From contig NZ_FOXH01000002.1 in assembly GCF_900115665.1 (NCBI RefSeq), positions 327,670-391,669 on the forward strand: DNA of 64,000 nt, written 5' to 3'. A program made the position numbers and the translations under genes. Source of the stretch: Pseudarcicella hirudinis. Lineage in GTDB: Bacteria > Bacteroidota > Bacteroidia > Cytophagales > Spirosomataceae. Below the pieces are notes generated by a model, which was not told the DNA's origin, ran no database searches, and was given only the letters and a program-made list of their open reading frames with translations. Shown one piece after another: positions 36,783 to 45,678 of the stretch (positions are counted from its first letter, which is position 1; each line of letters starts with the position of its first letter).

Positions 36783-36820
36783 CAGAAAGGGCTCCGGGAT
36801 TTTCCGGAGCCCTTTCTGTT
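36781..36820. terminator. Bidirectional terminator overlapping both stop codons
   Basis: AACAGAAAGGGCTCCGG (36781-36797), loop GATTTT, and its exact complement (36804-36820): 17-bp stem. Its left arm contains the last two bases of the plus-strand TAA and its right arm touches the minus-strand TAA. Confidence 0.9.
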
Positions 36821-37722
36821 TAAACAACCCACCTCTGTATTTCGATTTTTTCAGAGGCAAATTCCGACCTGATTCTTTGCTGGTCTTTAAAATTAAAAAC
36901 CTGTCCGTCATCCCTGACCGTTTCAATCAGAGAGAAATCTAATGCTTGTATCAGCCATCCTTCTTTCTGAGGCTCCATTGTCTGAATAATTCCCTCCTCC
37001 GGAAGATTTTTATCCGGAGTGCTGTAGGCAGCAGCGAAGCCATAATTAATATCCACCGCAGGTGACCATAGGGCATTTCCAATGGTCTGGGAAACCAATG
37101 TATAAGCCTGATTTTCCATTGCACGGGCTCGCGCCCCTATATGTACACGGGTGGCCCCTCTGATGGTTTCTGTACAACTTGGCGCCAGAATCAGAGACGC
37201 TCCCGCTGAGGAAAGTGCCTGAGAACCCAATGGAAATTCTACATCATAACAGATTTGAACACCAAAATTGCCCCAGTCTGCCTCAAAAAGCGAAAGTACC
37301 TTTGCTCCGCTTTCTATTCCCCATTCCTCATTCTCAAATCGGGTCATGAAAAATTTATCCTGAAAACCGGCCAATCCTTTTTCCGAAAAAACAAAAACCC
37401 GGTTTCGGGGTCTTCCATTTTCAATTACCGGGAAGCTGGGAGCTACGATAATGACCTGATATTTCTTTGCCAGTTCTGTAAAGACCTGACAGAAATCTGA
37501 TTTTAAACGATCCAGTTCTATTACCTGCCGACGGATGTCTGATTGTATCTCCTCAGGAAATATACTCACCAGTTCCATCGAACCATATTCGGGAAAAAGG
37601 AGCAGTTTTGCCTTATTTTTAACAGCCTGGCTTATCCAATTTTCAGTATGAATTACCCAATTCCTGAATTGATGGTGTTGTGAAATGGGATACTGGGCGG
37701 CGGCAGATATAATTTTTGTCAT
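36820..37722 (-). CDS. Carbon-nitrogen hydrolase (nitrilase superfamily)
   Basis: 300 aa with the complete Glu45-Lys123-Cys158 triad in LLFPEYG, GFQDKFFMTRFE and VQICYDVEFP. The superfamily hydrolyses amides, nitriles or carbamoyl groups in the cytoplasm. The conserved RVHIGARARAMENQAY segment fits the branch that in many bacteria is fused to an N-terminal GNAT domain. Here the GNAT protein is a separate gene directly upstream (52 bp), which supports joint action on one metabolite. Last gene of the SnoaL-GNAT-nitrilase operon. Confidence 0.9.
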   Translation of the reverse strand: MTKIISAAAQYPISQHHQFRNWVIHTENWISQAVKNKAKLLLFPEYGSMELVSIFPEEIQSDIRRQVIELDRLKSDFCQVFTELAKKYQVIIVAPSFPVIENGRPRNRVFVFSEKGLAGFQDKFFMTRFENEEWGIESGAKVLSLFEADWGNFGVQICYDVEFPLGSQALSSAGASLILAPSCTETIRGATRVHIGARARAMENQAYTLVSQTIGNALWSPAVDINYGFAAAYSTPDKNLPEEGIIQTMEPQKEGWLIQALDFSLIETVRDDGQVFNFKDQQRIRSEFASEKIEIQRWVV

Positions 37723-37774
37723 AAATACTATTCCGATTTACCTGAAAGTATCAGATTAATCAGGTCGTTTCTGA

Positions 37775-38374
37775 TTATAATGTTTTCATCCAGTATGTCA
37801 TGGATTTAGGGGTTGAGTCTGTTTCGCCAGAATCCGGCCATTCAAATATGCTTTTCAAAGTTTCATTTTTCTTATAGCCTCTTTTGAGCCAGAATACGTC
37901 ATTTGGCCGATAGTCATCAGGTCTGGAAGGATGATTGTCCGGACGATCTACTGCACAAAAACAAGTATATTGATATTGGTTGAAACTGGCAGCATGAGCT
38001 TCCCTTTCGTCAAAGAAACGATGGCCGAGCCCCAATCCTCTGTACCCGGGAAGCAGAATACTTTCCCCGAAATAAAAAACCGAATCCAAATCCAGCTGAG
38101 CTTTTGCAAAAGGCTCCCGGACTTCTTTCGTTTCATCCTTTAACGGAAGACAGGTTGTGGCACCAACCATTTCGGATCCGTCATATACTGCCAAAAGAAA
38201 TGCTCTTTCAGATTTAGCATAAGTTTGAAGATATGCTATCTCATAATCAAGACTTCCTTCATATAAATACGGAAAATCCCTGAAAACCTGGATCCTCAAT
38301 GTGCCTAAACTTTCAAAAACCGACTCTATCTGACTGCCATTTTTTCTGATAAAAGTTAAATGATCTGTTCCCAT
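37775..38374 (-). CDS. GNAT-family N-acetyltransferase
   Basis: 199 aa. The acetyl-CoA-binding signature is visible as GESILLPGYRGLGLGHRFFDERE (pyrophosphate loop RGLGLG), preceded by a beta-strand region ERAFLLAVYDGSEMVGATTC. Acetylates an amine on an unknown small molecule. Middle gene of a three-gene minus-strand operon, 7 bp after the SnoaL-like gene and 52 bp before the nitrilase. Elsewhere GNAT and nitrilase domains of this type occur fused in one polypeptide, which supports a shared pathway here. Confidence 0.87.
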   Translation of the reverse strand: MGTDHLTFIRKNGSQIESVFESLGTLRIQVFRDFPYLYEGSLDYEIAYLQTYAKSERAFLLAVYDGSEMVGATTCLPLKDETKEVREPFAKAQLDLDSVFYFGESILLPGYRGLGLGHRFFDEREAHAASFNQYQYTCFCAVDRPDNHPSRPDDYRPNDVFWLKRGYKKNETLKSIFEWPDSGETDSTPKSMTYWMKTL

Positions 38375-38381
38375 ATCAGTT

Positions 38382-38789
38382 TTATACCTCTTCGGAAACG
38401 AGTTTAATCCATAAAGGTAAATTGTAATAGGTAGTTACCCGGATAATTTTTTCATCCGAAAGTTCCAGAAAAGCTGCGGCAGGAAGCACATATTTCTGAT
38501 TTTTTGCAGGGGGTAAACCTTCTTCTCCTTTTTTGTAAATACCGTTTACCGTAAATTCAACAGCTACTCTTTTACTTTCAGGTTCCGTGAAAAATACCAT
38601 GTCAGTCAGGTTTTCATGATAAGACTCGTCCATATGCTGCAAAAATTCTGTAAATTTTTCCAAACCGGTTCTTACTTCACCCTGATTGGTTTCATGACGG
38701 ACTTCAGCATGCAGGAGCGCAAGCATTCCTTTCCAGTTTTGTTGATTAAATGCAGAATAGTATTGTTTTACGATTTCTAATGAAGTCAT
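38382..38789 (-). CDS. SnoaL/NTF2-like protein
   Basis: 135 aa, no signal peptide. Typical SnoaL/ketosteroid-isomerase-like opening (SLEIVKQYYSAFNQQNWKGMLALLHAEVRHE) and closing strand (KIIRVTTYYNLPLWIKLV). The fold binds or isomerises small hydrophobic substrates; no specific function is demonstrable. First gene of the SnoaL-GNAT-nitrilase operon; the following gene starts 7 bp after its stop, implying tight co-translation. Confidence 0.82.
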   Translation of the reverse strand: MTSLEIVKQYYSAFNQQNWKGMLALLHAEVRHETNQGEVRTGLEKFTEFLQHMDESYHENLTDMVFFTEPESKRVAVEFTVNGIYKKGEEGLPPAKNQKYVLPAAAFLELSDEKIIRVTTYYNLPLWIKLVSEEV

Positions 38790-38897
38790 TATTGAAAACA
38801 GGATTTTTGATTGAAATTAAATTTCTGTAAAAATAGAAATAAAAACGACCTGCATCAGGACTTCATTTTTATTTATAAGCAAGTATCTCCGAACTTA

Positions 38898-39392
38898 TCA
38901 TTTGTGATGGTCGTATTTGTAAGCTATCAAAGAAATCGGGATACCAACCAAAGCAATAAGGATACCCATTGCAATGGCTGCTTTTCCGATATTGAACGGA
39001 ATTTCGGGCGCTCTTGAAAGCGGAAGAATCAGCAGATTCATGACGAGCCAGATAAAAATACCATATGTAATTCCGGCAGTCCATGGTCCTTTGAATAAGA
39101 TTTTTATCCTTGGGTAAATCATGAAAAACAGAAGTGTCCAGATAAATGCAATGATAAAATGAAGTAACAGGCCCAGTATGATAGTTCCGAAGCCTCCTGA
39201 AAATAAATCAGCTCCTAAAACTGCACTGGCAATAAACTGTAATATTTTGCCCGGATTTGAAGAGGGAAGAAGTGCTGCCAGTATATCAAGTGTGCCGGCA
39301 AGAAGGCTGGTTAAGAAGATTACTTTATAGTTTTTGCTAAATGTATCAGGCATTTTTATCAGGATAAGTTGGTTTGGAGTTAATTCGCTCAT
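38898..39392 (-). CDS. Small four-helix integral membrane protein, unknown function
   Basis: 164 aa from ATG 39392. Four hydrophobic helices: about 27-45 (IFLTSLLAGTLDILAALL), 65-90, 107-130 (GITYGIFIWLVMNLLILPLS) and 137-158, with a His/Lys-rich tail. The pattern resembles uncharacterised bacterial membrane proteins of 140-165 aa with an LAGTLDI motif in the first helix. No function can be proposed. Translation could also begin at the internal ATG (residue 14). Divergent from the TauE/SafE gene, about 250 bp between starts. Confidence 0.65.
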   Translation of the reverse strand: MSELTPNQLILIKMPDTFSKNYKVIFLTSLLAGTLDILAALLPSSNPGKILQFIASAVLGADLFSGGFGTIILGLLLHFIIAFIWTLLFFMIYPRIKILFKGPWTAGITYGIFIWLVMNLLILPLSRAPEIPFNIGKAAIAMGILIALVGIPISLIAYKYDHHK

Positions 39393-39524
39393 TATCAATG
39401 TTAAATATAATAAAATTAAGCAATAATAGGTATTTCGGGAATAGCGCAGATCTTTTGATCGAAGCCTGTAATATGGTTTTTCCTTATCCGGTTTAAACAG
39501 ACAAAGAATATTTTTTTAAAAATA

Positions 39525-39570
39525 AACTCTACTCGTTTTGTAGATTTGTTTAACTCTATTAATTTTGTAG
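39525..39570 (+). repeat. Direct repeat overlapping the TauE/SafE promoter
   Basis: AACTCTA-N4-TTTTGTAG occurs at 39525-39543 and again at 39552-39570 (27-bp period). The first copy contains the -33 TTTG and the second contains the -7 box, so a protein binding the repeats would cover the promoter. Confidence 0.6.
39537..39567 (+). promoter_or_regulatory. Consensus promoter of the TauE/SafE gene
   Basis: TTTG (39537-39540), 19-bp spacer, TAATTTTG (39560-39567); exact consensus, about 73 nt before the ATG. Confidence 0.78.
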
Positions 39571-39639
39571 GAATAGTCGGGAAGAAACGCCTAATACAAA
39601 GACACTCATATAATTGAAAAATATAAATACCAATAATCA

Positions 39640-40611
39640 ATGGAATTAGAATCGGAAGTTACCAGATCGGATAAGCCTGTTGTGAAAAAGTCTTCAAAAA
39701 ATCCGTTTGAAGTAGCTATAGTGAATATCTGGAAGCGCGATCGCAGTGCTGCTGAGGTAATCATCCATATTTTCAATGCAATTGCTTTAATGATTGTCGG
39801 ACATTTATTATTCAATTTCCTGACAGTCAAAAACATAACAACGGCTTTTAGTTCTGTAACTTCGGATATTCTGTATTATCTGCTGGGAGGTTTTATCGCT
39901 CAGATGATTGACGGAGCGTTGGGAATGGCCTATGGGGTAACAGCTACGACCTTTTTATTAAGTGTAGGTATCACTCCTGCGGCAGCAAGTGCGAGTGTAC
40001 ATGCCTCTGAGGTATTTACCAGTGGTGTTTCGGGATATATGCACCTGAAATTTGGAAATGTTAACTCAAAATTGTTCAAAACCTTGCTGATTCCGGGAAT
40101 TATCGGAGCTGTTTTAGGAGCTTATATCATTTCTTCTCTCGAAGAATATGCCAGTATGCTTAAACCGATTATTTCAACTTATACCTTGATTTTGGGAATT
40201 ATCATTATTAAAAAGGCATTGAAGAAGCGTCAGGAAAAACGAACTTTGAAAAAAGTAGGCTGGCTGGCAATGTTTGGCGGATATATGGATGCAATTGGCG
40301 GCGGAGGCTGGGGTCCCATTGTTTCATCGACACTTATCGCTTCCGGACGTCATCCGAGATATACCATCGGATCTGTGAACTTAGCTGAGTTTTTTATTTC
40401 ACTGGCAAGTTCAATCACTTTTGTAACAGTAATCGGATTAGGCTATTGGCAGGTGATTGCAGGGTTGATTTTAGGGGGAATGGTTGCTGCACCGATTGCC
40501 GCAAGATTATCAAGTAAATTACCGGTTAAAACGATGATGATTCTTGTAGGAATGGTGGTAATTATTGTGAGTTTAAGACAGATTGTAATGGCTGCCATAA
40601 AATATTTGTAA
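39640..40611 (+). CDS. TauE/SafE-family anion exporter
   Basis: 323 aa. A cytoplasmic N-terminus of about 45 residues is followed by eight predicted transmembrane helices. Two repeated halves carry glycine-rich motifs: GGFIAQMIDGALGMAYGV and GGYMDAIGGGGWGPIVSSTLI. The family transports sulfite, sulfonates or related organic anions across the inner membrane. No sulfur-metabolism genes are near, so the substrate is open. The N-terminal extension carries an additional hydrophobic stretch (about 45-62). Own consensus promoter with overlapping direct repeats; ends at a bidirectional terminator shared with asnS. Confidence 0.88.
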   Translation: MELESEVTRSDKPVVKKSSKNPFEVAIVNIWKRDRSAAEVIIHIFNAIALMIVGHLLFNFLTVKNITTAFSSVTSDILYYLLGGFIAQMIDGALGMAYGVTATTFLLSVGITPAAASASVHASEVFTSGVSGYMHLKFGNVNSKLFKTLLIPGIIGAVLGAYIISSLEEYASMLKPIISTYTLILGIIIIKKALKKRQEKRTLKKVGWLAMFGGYMDAIGGGGWGPIVSSTLIASGRHPRYTIGSVNLAEFFISLASSITFVTVIGLGYWQVIAGLILGGMVAAPIAARLSSKLPVKTMMILVGMVVIIVSLRQIVMAAIKYL

Positions 40612-40643
40612 TTTCTGCCTTCTATTTCAGATATAAGATAATG

Positions 40644-40674
40644 AAAAACTCCGGCTTACAAGGCCGGAGTTTTT
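40644..40674. terminator. Bidirectional terminator between the TauE/SafE gene and asnS
   Basis: AAAAACTCCGGC (40644-40655), a 7-nt loop and its exact complement (40663-40674). Confidence 0.9.
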
Positions 40675-40700
40675 TATGCACTTCCTGTAAAATTCAGGAC

Positions 40701-42131
40701 CTAGAATTCTGCAGATTTTGGAGTTCTCGGGAAAGGAATCACATCACGGATGTTAGTCATTCCGGTAACAAACAACACCATACGCTCAAAACCAAGACCG
40801 AATCCTGAGTGAGGAGCAGAACCATATTTGCGGGTTTCAAGATACCACCAGATAGTGTCCTCATGGATACCTACTTCCTTGGTACGTTGTAAAAGTTTCT
40901 CATAGTCATCTTCACGTTGAGAACCACCAATGATTTCACCGATACCCGGGAATAAAACATCCATTGCTCTTACCGTTTTTCCGTCTTCATCCTGTTTCAT
41001 ATAGAACGCTTTGATGTCTTTCGGATAATTGGTAAGAATTACCGGTTTTTTGAAGTGTTTCTCAACAAGATAACGCTCATGTTCCGACTGAAGGTCAATG
41101 CCCCATTCAACAGGGTATTGGAATTTGCCTTCTTTATGTCTTTTTGAGTTTAACAGAATTTTGATCGCCTCGGTATAAGTCAGTCTGACATAGTCATTGT
41201 CGACCACAAAACGAAGTTTTTCAATAAGTGACAATTCTGACTGCTCTTCTTTTTTCTTGTTCTTTTCTTCTTCTTTCAGTCGATTTTCTAAAAATACTAA
41301 ATCATCATAGCAATTTGTCAGGGCATAATTGATGACATATTTGGTGAAATCTTCCGCGAGGTTCATGTTATCCTCAAGTTCGAAGAAAGCCACTTCCGGT
41401 TCAATCATCCAGAACTCGGCAAGGTGACGGGTTGTATTGGAATTTTCTGCTCTGAAAGTCGGGCCAAAAGTATAGATTTTAGACAAGGCCATAGCACCAA
41501 GCTCACCTTCCAGCTGACCTGAAACGGTAAGATTGGTTTCTTTACCAAAGAAATCTTCTTTGTAATTTACCGAACCATCTTCATTCAGAGGAGGTTTAAT
41601 CGGGTCAAGTGTGGACACTCTGAACATTTCTCCGGCTCCTTCAGCATCTGAACCAGTAATAATTGGTGTATGAAGATAGAAGAAACCGTTGTCATTAAAA
41701 TATTTGTTGATGGCAAAAGCCAATGAATGACGAACACGAAGAATGGCCGAGAATGTATTTGTTCTTGGGCGTAAATGGGCAATTTCTCTGAGAAATTCAA
41801 GAGAATGTTTTTTCGGCTGAAGCGGATATTTTTCAGGATCAGCTGTTCCGTAAACGAATACTGATTTTACCTGCAATTCAACTTTCTGGCCTTGTCCCTG
41901 CGATTCGATTAAAGTTCCGGTAATAGCAACACAAGAGCCTGTAGTAACTAATTTAAGGGTTTCTTCATCAATAATACCTGTTTCTGCTACTGCCTGGATA
42001 TTATGAATAACTGAGCCATCATTAATATTTATAAATACTACATTAGAACTAACACGTTTAGTCCGGACCCAACCTTTTACAGTAATTTCTTTACCAATCT
42101 CAGCAGTTTGTAGGATTTCTTTGATTTGCAT
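40701..42131 (-). CDS. asnS: Asparaginyl-tRNA synthetase
   Basis: 476 aa class IIb synthetase. N-terminal OB-fold anticodon-binding domain ([14 protein letters not shown]), then the catalytic domain with motif 2 [21 protein letters not shown]-like segment and motif 3 [15 protein letters not shown] followed by [18 protein letters not shown] Lys/Glu-rich insert (about 280-300) is present. Charges tRNA-Asn directly. Divergent from rpoN, an arrangement common in the phylum. The start ATG fits the OB-fold beginning. Confidence 0.98.
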   Translation of the reverse strand: MQIKEILQTAEIGKEITVKGWVRTKRVSSNVVFININDGSVIHNIQAVAETGIIDEETLKLVTTGSCVAITGTLIESQGQGQKVELQVKSVFVYGTADPEKYPLQPKKHSLEFLREIAHLRPRTNTFSAILRVRHSLAFAINKYFNDNGFFYLHTPIITGSDAEGAGEMFRVSTLDPIKPPLNEDGSVNYKEDFFGKETNLTVSGQLEGELGAMALSKIYTFGPTFRAENSNTTRHLAEFWMIEPEVAFFELEDNMNLAEDFTKYVINYALTNCYDDLVFLENRLKEEEKNKKKEEQSELSLIEKLRFVVDNDYVRLTYTEAIKILLNSKRHKEGKFQYPVEWGIDLQSEHERYLVEKHFKKPVILTNYPKDIKAFYMKQDEDGKTVRAMDVLFPGIGEIIGGSQREDDYEKLLQRTKEVGIHEDTIWWYLETRKYGSAPHSGFGLGFERMVLFVTGMTNIRDVIPFPRTPKSAEF

Positions 42132-42651
42132 TTTTTGAAATTTTTATTCTAAAATGTTACCCTTGCGGAATAATTTAAATGAATATAGTTGTTAGTTATT
42201 ATAATAAAATTCAGTGATAGCTTAACTTAATACTCCGGAAAAAAAATAAAGAGTCCATAAAACCGGCATACAAATTAATGGAGGGAAGGCTTTTAACACC
42301 TGCAAATGAGCACTATGTTTTGAGATATTATGCCATTTAATGCCCCGATATAATTTTAACAGATCAAAATCTGTGCTTTCTCTATTATTCAAAATTAATC
42401 ACAAATCCGTCAAATACCGAATTAATGTAATTTTTTCATGTAATTTTCTGTTTTTTATGAATAAATAAAAATATTTAAATTGTTGATAGTCAGTGTTTTG
42501 GTGTTTTTTGTTAAAAAAAATAGAAGAAAAATTTCGGTTGTTTTTAATTTAAAACTATTTTTGGCAAGGAAATTGTTAATCAGGCTGAATGGTTGATCAG
42601 TCCATAAAATCAAATACCTAACCTGTACACTTACTCTACCTTCTTTTCTCT
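42132..42651. other. 520-bp AT-rich region between asnS and rpoN
   Basis: Contains the candidate rpoN promoter (42532-42563) and a TAATTTTG on the minus strand (42390-42397), rather far from asnS. No gene or RNA recognised. Confidence 0.45.
42532..42563 (+). promoter_or_regulatory. Candidate promoter of rpoN
   Basis: TTTC (one mismatch to TTTG, 42532-42535), 20-bp spacer, TATTTTTG (42556-42563); about 88 nt before the ATG. Confidence 0.55.
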
Positions 42652-44121
42652 ATGCAAAAGTTATCTTTAAATCAAACGATTCAGCAAAGGCTCTCTCCTC
42701 AGCAAATTCAATTTGTCAAATTGCTGCAAATCCCTACATTTGAGCTCGCTGCCAGAATAGAGGAAGAATTAGAGATTAATCCGGCACTGGAAGAAGGAAC
42801 GGATATGGAGCTGAATGATAAGGAAAAGGATGAATTCGGAGATGAATTTGATGACGCCGGAGATAGCTATGATGAGTATGATACCTTTAATGACCGGGAG
42901 CTGGACGTGGAATCTTATTTGCACGATGATTACTCCGGTTACAAGATGCAGGGAGATGGCGGCGGCGGAGATGAAGAAGACCGTGAAATCCCTATAGCTA
43001 CTTCCCTTAGTCTTACAGATCACCTGACCTCTCAATTAGGCTTTCTTCGCTTAAATGATCACGATGAACTAATCGGAAAACAGTTGATAGGCTCTGTTGA
43101 AGCTGATGGATATATCCGCAGGTCATTACAGGCAATTGTTAATGATATGGCATTTACTCAGGGTGTTTATACCGATGTAGATGAAATTGAAAAAGTTTTG
43201 AAGAAAATTCAGACTTTTGATCCGCCGGGTATTGCAGCCAGAGATTTAAAGGAATGCCTGCTGCTGCAACTGGAAAGAAAAGATAGTTCCGACATAAATG
43301 TGCAGTATTCCATCAGAATTATTGATGAGTATTTTGATGAATTTTCAAAAAAGCACTACGATAAGATTCAAAGACGTCTGGAAATGTCGGATGAGGAAAT
43401 AAGAGATGCCATTAAAATCATCACTAAATTAAATCCGAAACCAGGAAGTGCAGATGAAGACGGAACAATTCAGTATCTTATTCCTGATTATATCCTGACC
43501 AATAATAACGGAAAACTGGAACTTACGCTTAATTCTAAAAATGCACCTGAACTAAGAATCAGCAGATCTTTCCATGAAATGCTTGATACATATGATAAAG
43601 GGGATAAACAGAATAAATCTGTTAAGGAAACAGTAACTTTTATCAAACAGAAACTGGATTCAGCAAAATGGTTCATTGATGCCATCAAACAAAGACAGGC
43701 TACTTTGATGAAGACGATGTCTGCCATTCTGAAATATCAGTATGATTTTTTTCAGGAAGGAGATGAGACGAAGCTGAGACCCATGATTCTGAAAGATATT
43801 GCTAATCAGATTGATATGGATATTTCTACTGTTTCAAGGGTTGCAAGTTCTAAATCGGTTCAGACGGAATTTGGGATTTATCCTTTAAAGTACTTTTTCT
43901 CTGAAGGAATTGCTACTGATTCAGGAGAAGATGTGTCAAGCAGAGAAGTAAAAAATATTCTGAAAGAGCTTATTGATAATGAACCGAAGAGAATTCCGTT
44001 ATCAGATGAAAAACTGGAAAAATACCTCAATGAAAAAGGATACAATATCGCCAGAAGAACAGTAGCGAAATACAGGGAACAACTGAATATCCCTGTTGCC
44101 AGGTTACGGAGACAACTTTAA
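42652..44121 (+). CDS. rpoN: RNA polymerase sigma-54 factor
   Basis: 489 aa. Region I LSLNQTIQQRLSPQQIQFVKLLQIP binds activators. An unusually acidic Asp/Glu/Gly linker (about 48-110) follows, then the core-binding domain, the HTH region (KDIANQIDMDISTVSRVAS) and the RpoN box ARRTVAKYRE at 467-476. Directs RNA polymerase to -24/-12 promoters that need an AAA+ enhancer-binding protein; none is encoded in this window. Divergent from asnS; a PAP2-like gene follows by 83 bp with its own -7 box. Confidence 0.97.
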   Translation: MQKLSLNQTIQQRLSPQQIQFVKLLQIPTFELAARIEEELEINPALEEGTDMELNDKEKDEFGDEFDDAGDSYDEYDTFNDRELDVESYLHDDYSGYKMQGDGGGGDEEDREIPIATSLSLTDHLTSQLGFLRLNDHDELIGKQLIGSVEADGYIRRSLQAIVNDMAFTQGVYTDVDEIEKVLKKIQTFDPPGIAARDLKECLLLQLERKDSSDINVQYSIRIIDEYFDEFSKKHYDKIQRRLEMSDEEIRDAIKIITKLNPKPGSADEDGTIQYLIPDYILTNNNGKLELTLNSKNAPELRISRSFHEMLDTYDKGDKQNKSVKETVTFIKQKLDSAKWFIDAIKQRQATLMKTMSAILKYQYDFFQEGDETKLRPMILKDIANQIDMDISTVSRVASSKSVQTEFGIYPLKYFFSEGIATDSGEDVSSREVKNILKELIDNEPKRIPLSDEKLEKYLNEKGYNIARRTVAKYREQLNIPVARLRRQL

Positions 44122-44157
44122 TTTACTATTAACAGATTGTTGGTAGTCTCAGGTCAT

Positions 44158-44165
44158 TAAATTTG
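44158..44165 (+). promoter_or_regulatory. -7 box of the PAP2-like gene
   Basis: TAAATTTG, 39 nt ahead of the TTG at 44205; the -33 region is poor (ATTG at 18 bp). Confidence 0.4.
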
Positions 44166-44204
44166 TAAATTACTACTGTACATAACTAAAAGTTTAGCAA
44201 TAAC

Positions 44205-44855
44205 TTGAATACTTCAGTCGCCAGGTTTCTTTCTGTAGTGCTGCATCCTTTAATGATGCCGACATTATTGTTTACAATAATATTCTATTTTGCTCCCGGA
44301 GCAATCAGTAATCTGGAGTTATTCAATGGCGCATCCAAAGTGGGTGTTATGAGCCTGAAAGAGGGTTTACTTCTTTTGATCTTTCTGCTTACTTTCGTCA
44401 TACCTTCATTTTTCATTTACTCTCTTTATAAATTCGGATTTATTCAGACGCTTACGATGAATACGCTGAGAGAACGCCGCATTCCATACCTGATTACAGT
44501 GGTGATCTATACAATGGTGGCAGCTTTCTTTACTTTTAATGTCAGACAATTGCCCGAAATTGCCTTGATTCTTACTTCAATGGCTTTTTCAATTGCGTTG
44601 GTCGCTTATATCAGTCTTTATTGGAAAATTTCAGCGCATTCCGTAGGAATTAGCGGAGTTGCGGGAGCTTTGTGGGGGATTTTGATCCGTTTCCAGGAAC
44701 AAACGCTGTTCTATCCGGCTTTGGGAATCATTCTTATAGCGGGTTTTCTGATGTCTGCCAGGCTTTATCTCAATGAACACAACATCGAACAGATACTTGC
44801 CGGAACCGTTCTTGGGCTGCTTGTCAGTTTATTTGTGGTAATAAAATTTGTTTAA
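44205..44855 (+). CDS. PAP2-like multi-spanning membrane protein
   Basis: 216 aa, six hydrophobic segments. The N-terminal HPLMMPTLLF, central LRERRIPYLITVVIYT, then KISAHSVGISGVAGALWG and C-terminal LNEHNIEQILAGTVLGLLVSL resemble the PAP2 (phosphatidic acid phosphatase 2) membrane family, in which two His motifs act on lipid phosphates. The canonical KxxxxxxRP motif is not obvious, so activity is uncertain. The only start before the first helix is TTG 44205: an in-frame TAA lies at 44187 and the next Met is within the helix. Ends at a strong terminator. Confidence 0.7.
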   Translation: MNTSVARFLSVVLHPLMMPTLLFTIIFYFAPGAISNLELFNGASKVGVMSLKEGLLLLIFLLTFVIPSFFIYSLYKFGFIQTLTMNTLRERRIPYLITVVIYTMVAAFFTFNVRQLPEIALILTSMAFSIALVAYISLYWKISAHSVGISGVAGALWGILIRFQEQTLFYPALGIILIAGFLMSARLYLNEHNIEQILAGTVLGLLVSLFVVIKFV

Positions 44856-44873
44856 TCATTTTTGAAATAAGTA

Positions 44874-44910
44874 AAAAGGGATGAAATTTTACCGGAATTT
44901 CATCCCTTTT
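44874..44910 (+). terminator. Terminator of the rpoN / PAP2-like region
   Basis: AAAAGGGATGAAAT (44874-44887), a 9-nt loop and its exact complement (44897-44910). Confidence 0.85.
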
Positions 44911-45002
44911 ACATTTTGTTTTACCTGAGCCCCGGCTCTTTCGGGAAGGAGTAAGGAAAGGCTGCTTTCCGGATTCAAAAAAGAATTAAAAGGTTACATC
45001 AC

Positions 45003-45034
45003 TTTGTTTTCTTCCTCAACTCTTGATAGTTTTG
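45003..45034 (+). promoter_or_regulatory. Consensus promoter of the DUF4494 gene
   Basis: TTTG (45003-45006), 20-bp spacer, TAGTTTTG (45027-45034). It overlaps the earliest open codons, so translation should begin at ATG 45086 rather than upstream. Confidence 0.75.
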
Positions 45035-45085
45035 CAACCCCTTGAAGGGAAAAATAATGGGTTAAATTCTCAAAATCAATTTAAA

Positions 45086-45589
45086 ATGGCTACTTGGTAT
45101 TTAGGAAAAATACGTTTTCAGAAAGAGGACGAAGCAGGATCATTAAAAACAATTAACGAAGCCTATCTGGTAGATGCTGTTTCATACACAGATGCGGAGG
45201 CAAGGATGTATGAAGTGGTAGCAAGCAATACCCCGGATTTTCAGCTGACAAATTTATCTAAAATGAAAATCAGTGAGGTTTTTAATGTAGAAAATGGTTC
45301 TGAAATATGGTATAAGTCTAAGGTACAATACATTACATTTGACGAAAAGTCTCAGAAAGAGAAGAAAACACCTCATGTGATGCTGATTAATGCTGAAAAT
45401 CCAAAGGAGGCTTATGAGTTGTTGGTACAGAATCTCGGAACGGTTGATGACTACCAGATCACAGATATCAATATTACGTCAATCCTGGAGATTTTCCCTT
45501 ACGAGCCTGAAAATGAACTGCTGAAGAAAGGGAATTTCCGTCCGGTAGCAGAAGTTCTTGCTGAGCAGGCCGAACAGGCTAAACAGTAA
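45086..45589 (+). CDS. DUF4494 protein
   Basis: 167 aa from ATG 45086 (MATWYLGKIRFQKEDEAG), the typical start of this Bacteroidota family of unknown function. Predicted cytoplasmic alpha+beta protein. Features include ETINEAYLVDAVSYTDAEAR-like (TINEAYLVDAVSYTDAEAR) near residue 24 and a conserved SILEIFPYEP near 140, with a Gln/Ala-rich end. Start supported by the consensus promoter at 45003-45034. The two-component genes follow after 89 bp; no functional link is evident. Confidence 0.85.
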   Translation: MATWYLGKIRFQKEDEAGSLKTINEAYLVDAVSYTDAEARMYEVVASNTPDFQLTNLSKMKISEVFNVENGSEIWYKSKVQYITFDEKSQKEKKTPHVMLINAENPKEAYELLVQNLGTVDDYQITDINITSILEIFPYEPENELLKKGNFRPVAEVLAEQAEQAKQ

Positions 45590-45608
45590 TGATAACTGAA
45601 AATAGGCT

Positions 45609-45638
45609 TTTGCAATAACTTTAAGCAGTTTATTGTTG
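45609..45638 (+). promoter_or_regulatory. Candidate promoter of the two-component genes
   Basis: TTTG (45609-45612), 18-bp spacer, TATTGTTG (45631-45638), one mismatch in the -7 box; 40 nt before the response regulator ATG. Confidence 0.45.
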
Positions 45639-45678
45639 TTGAGAAAGAAAAGGTGGTTTAAAGCATTACAAAGACGAT

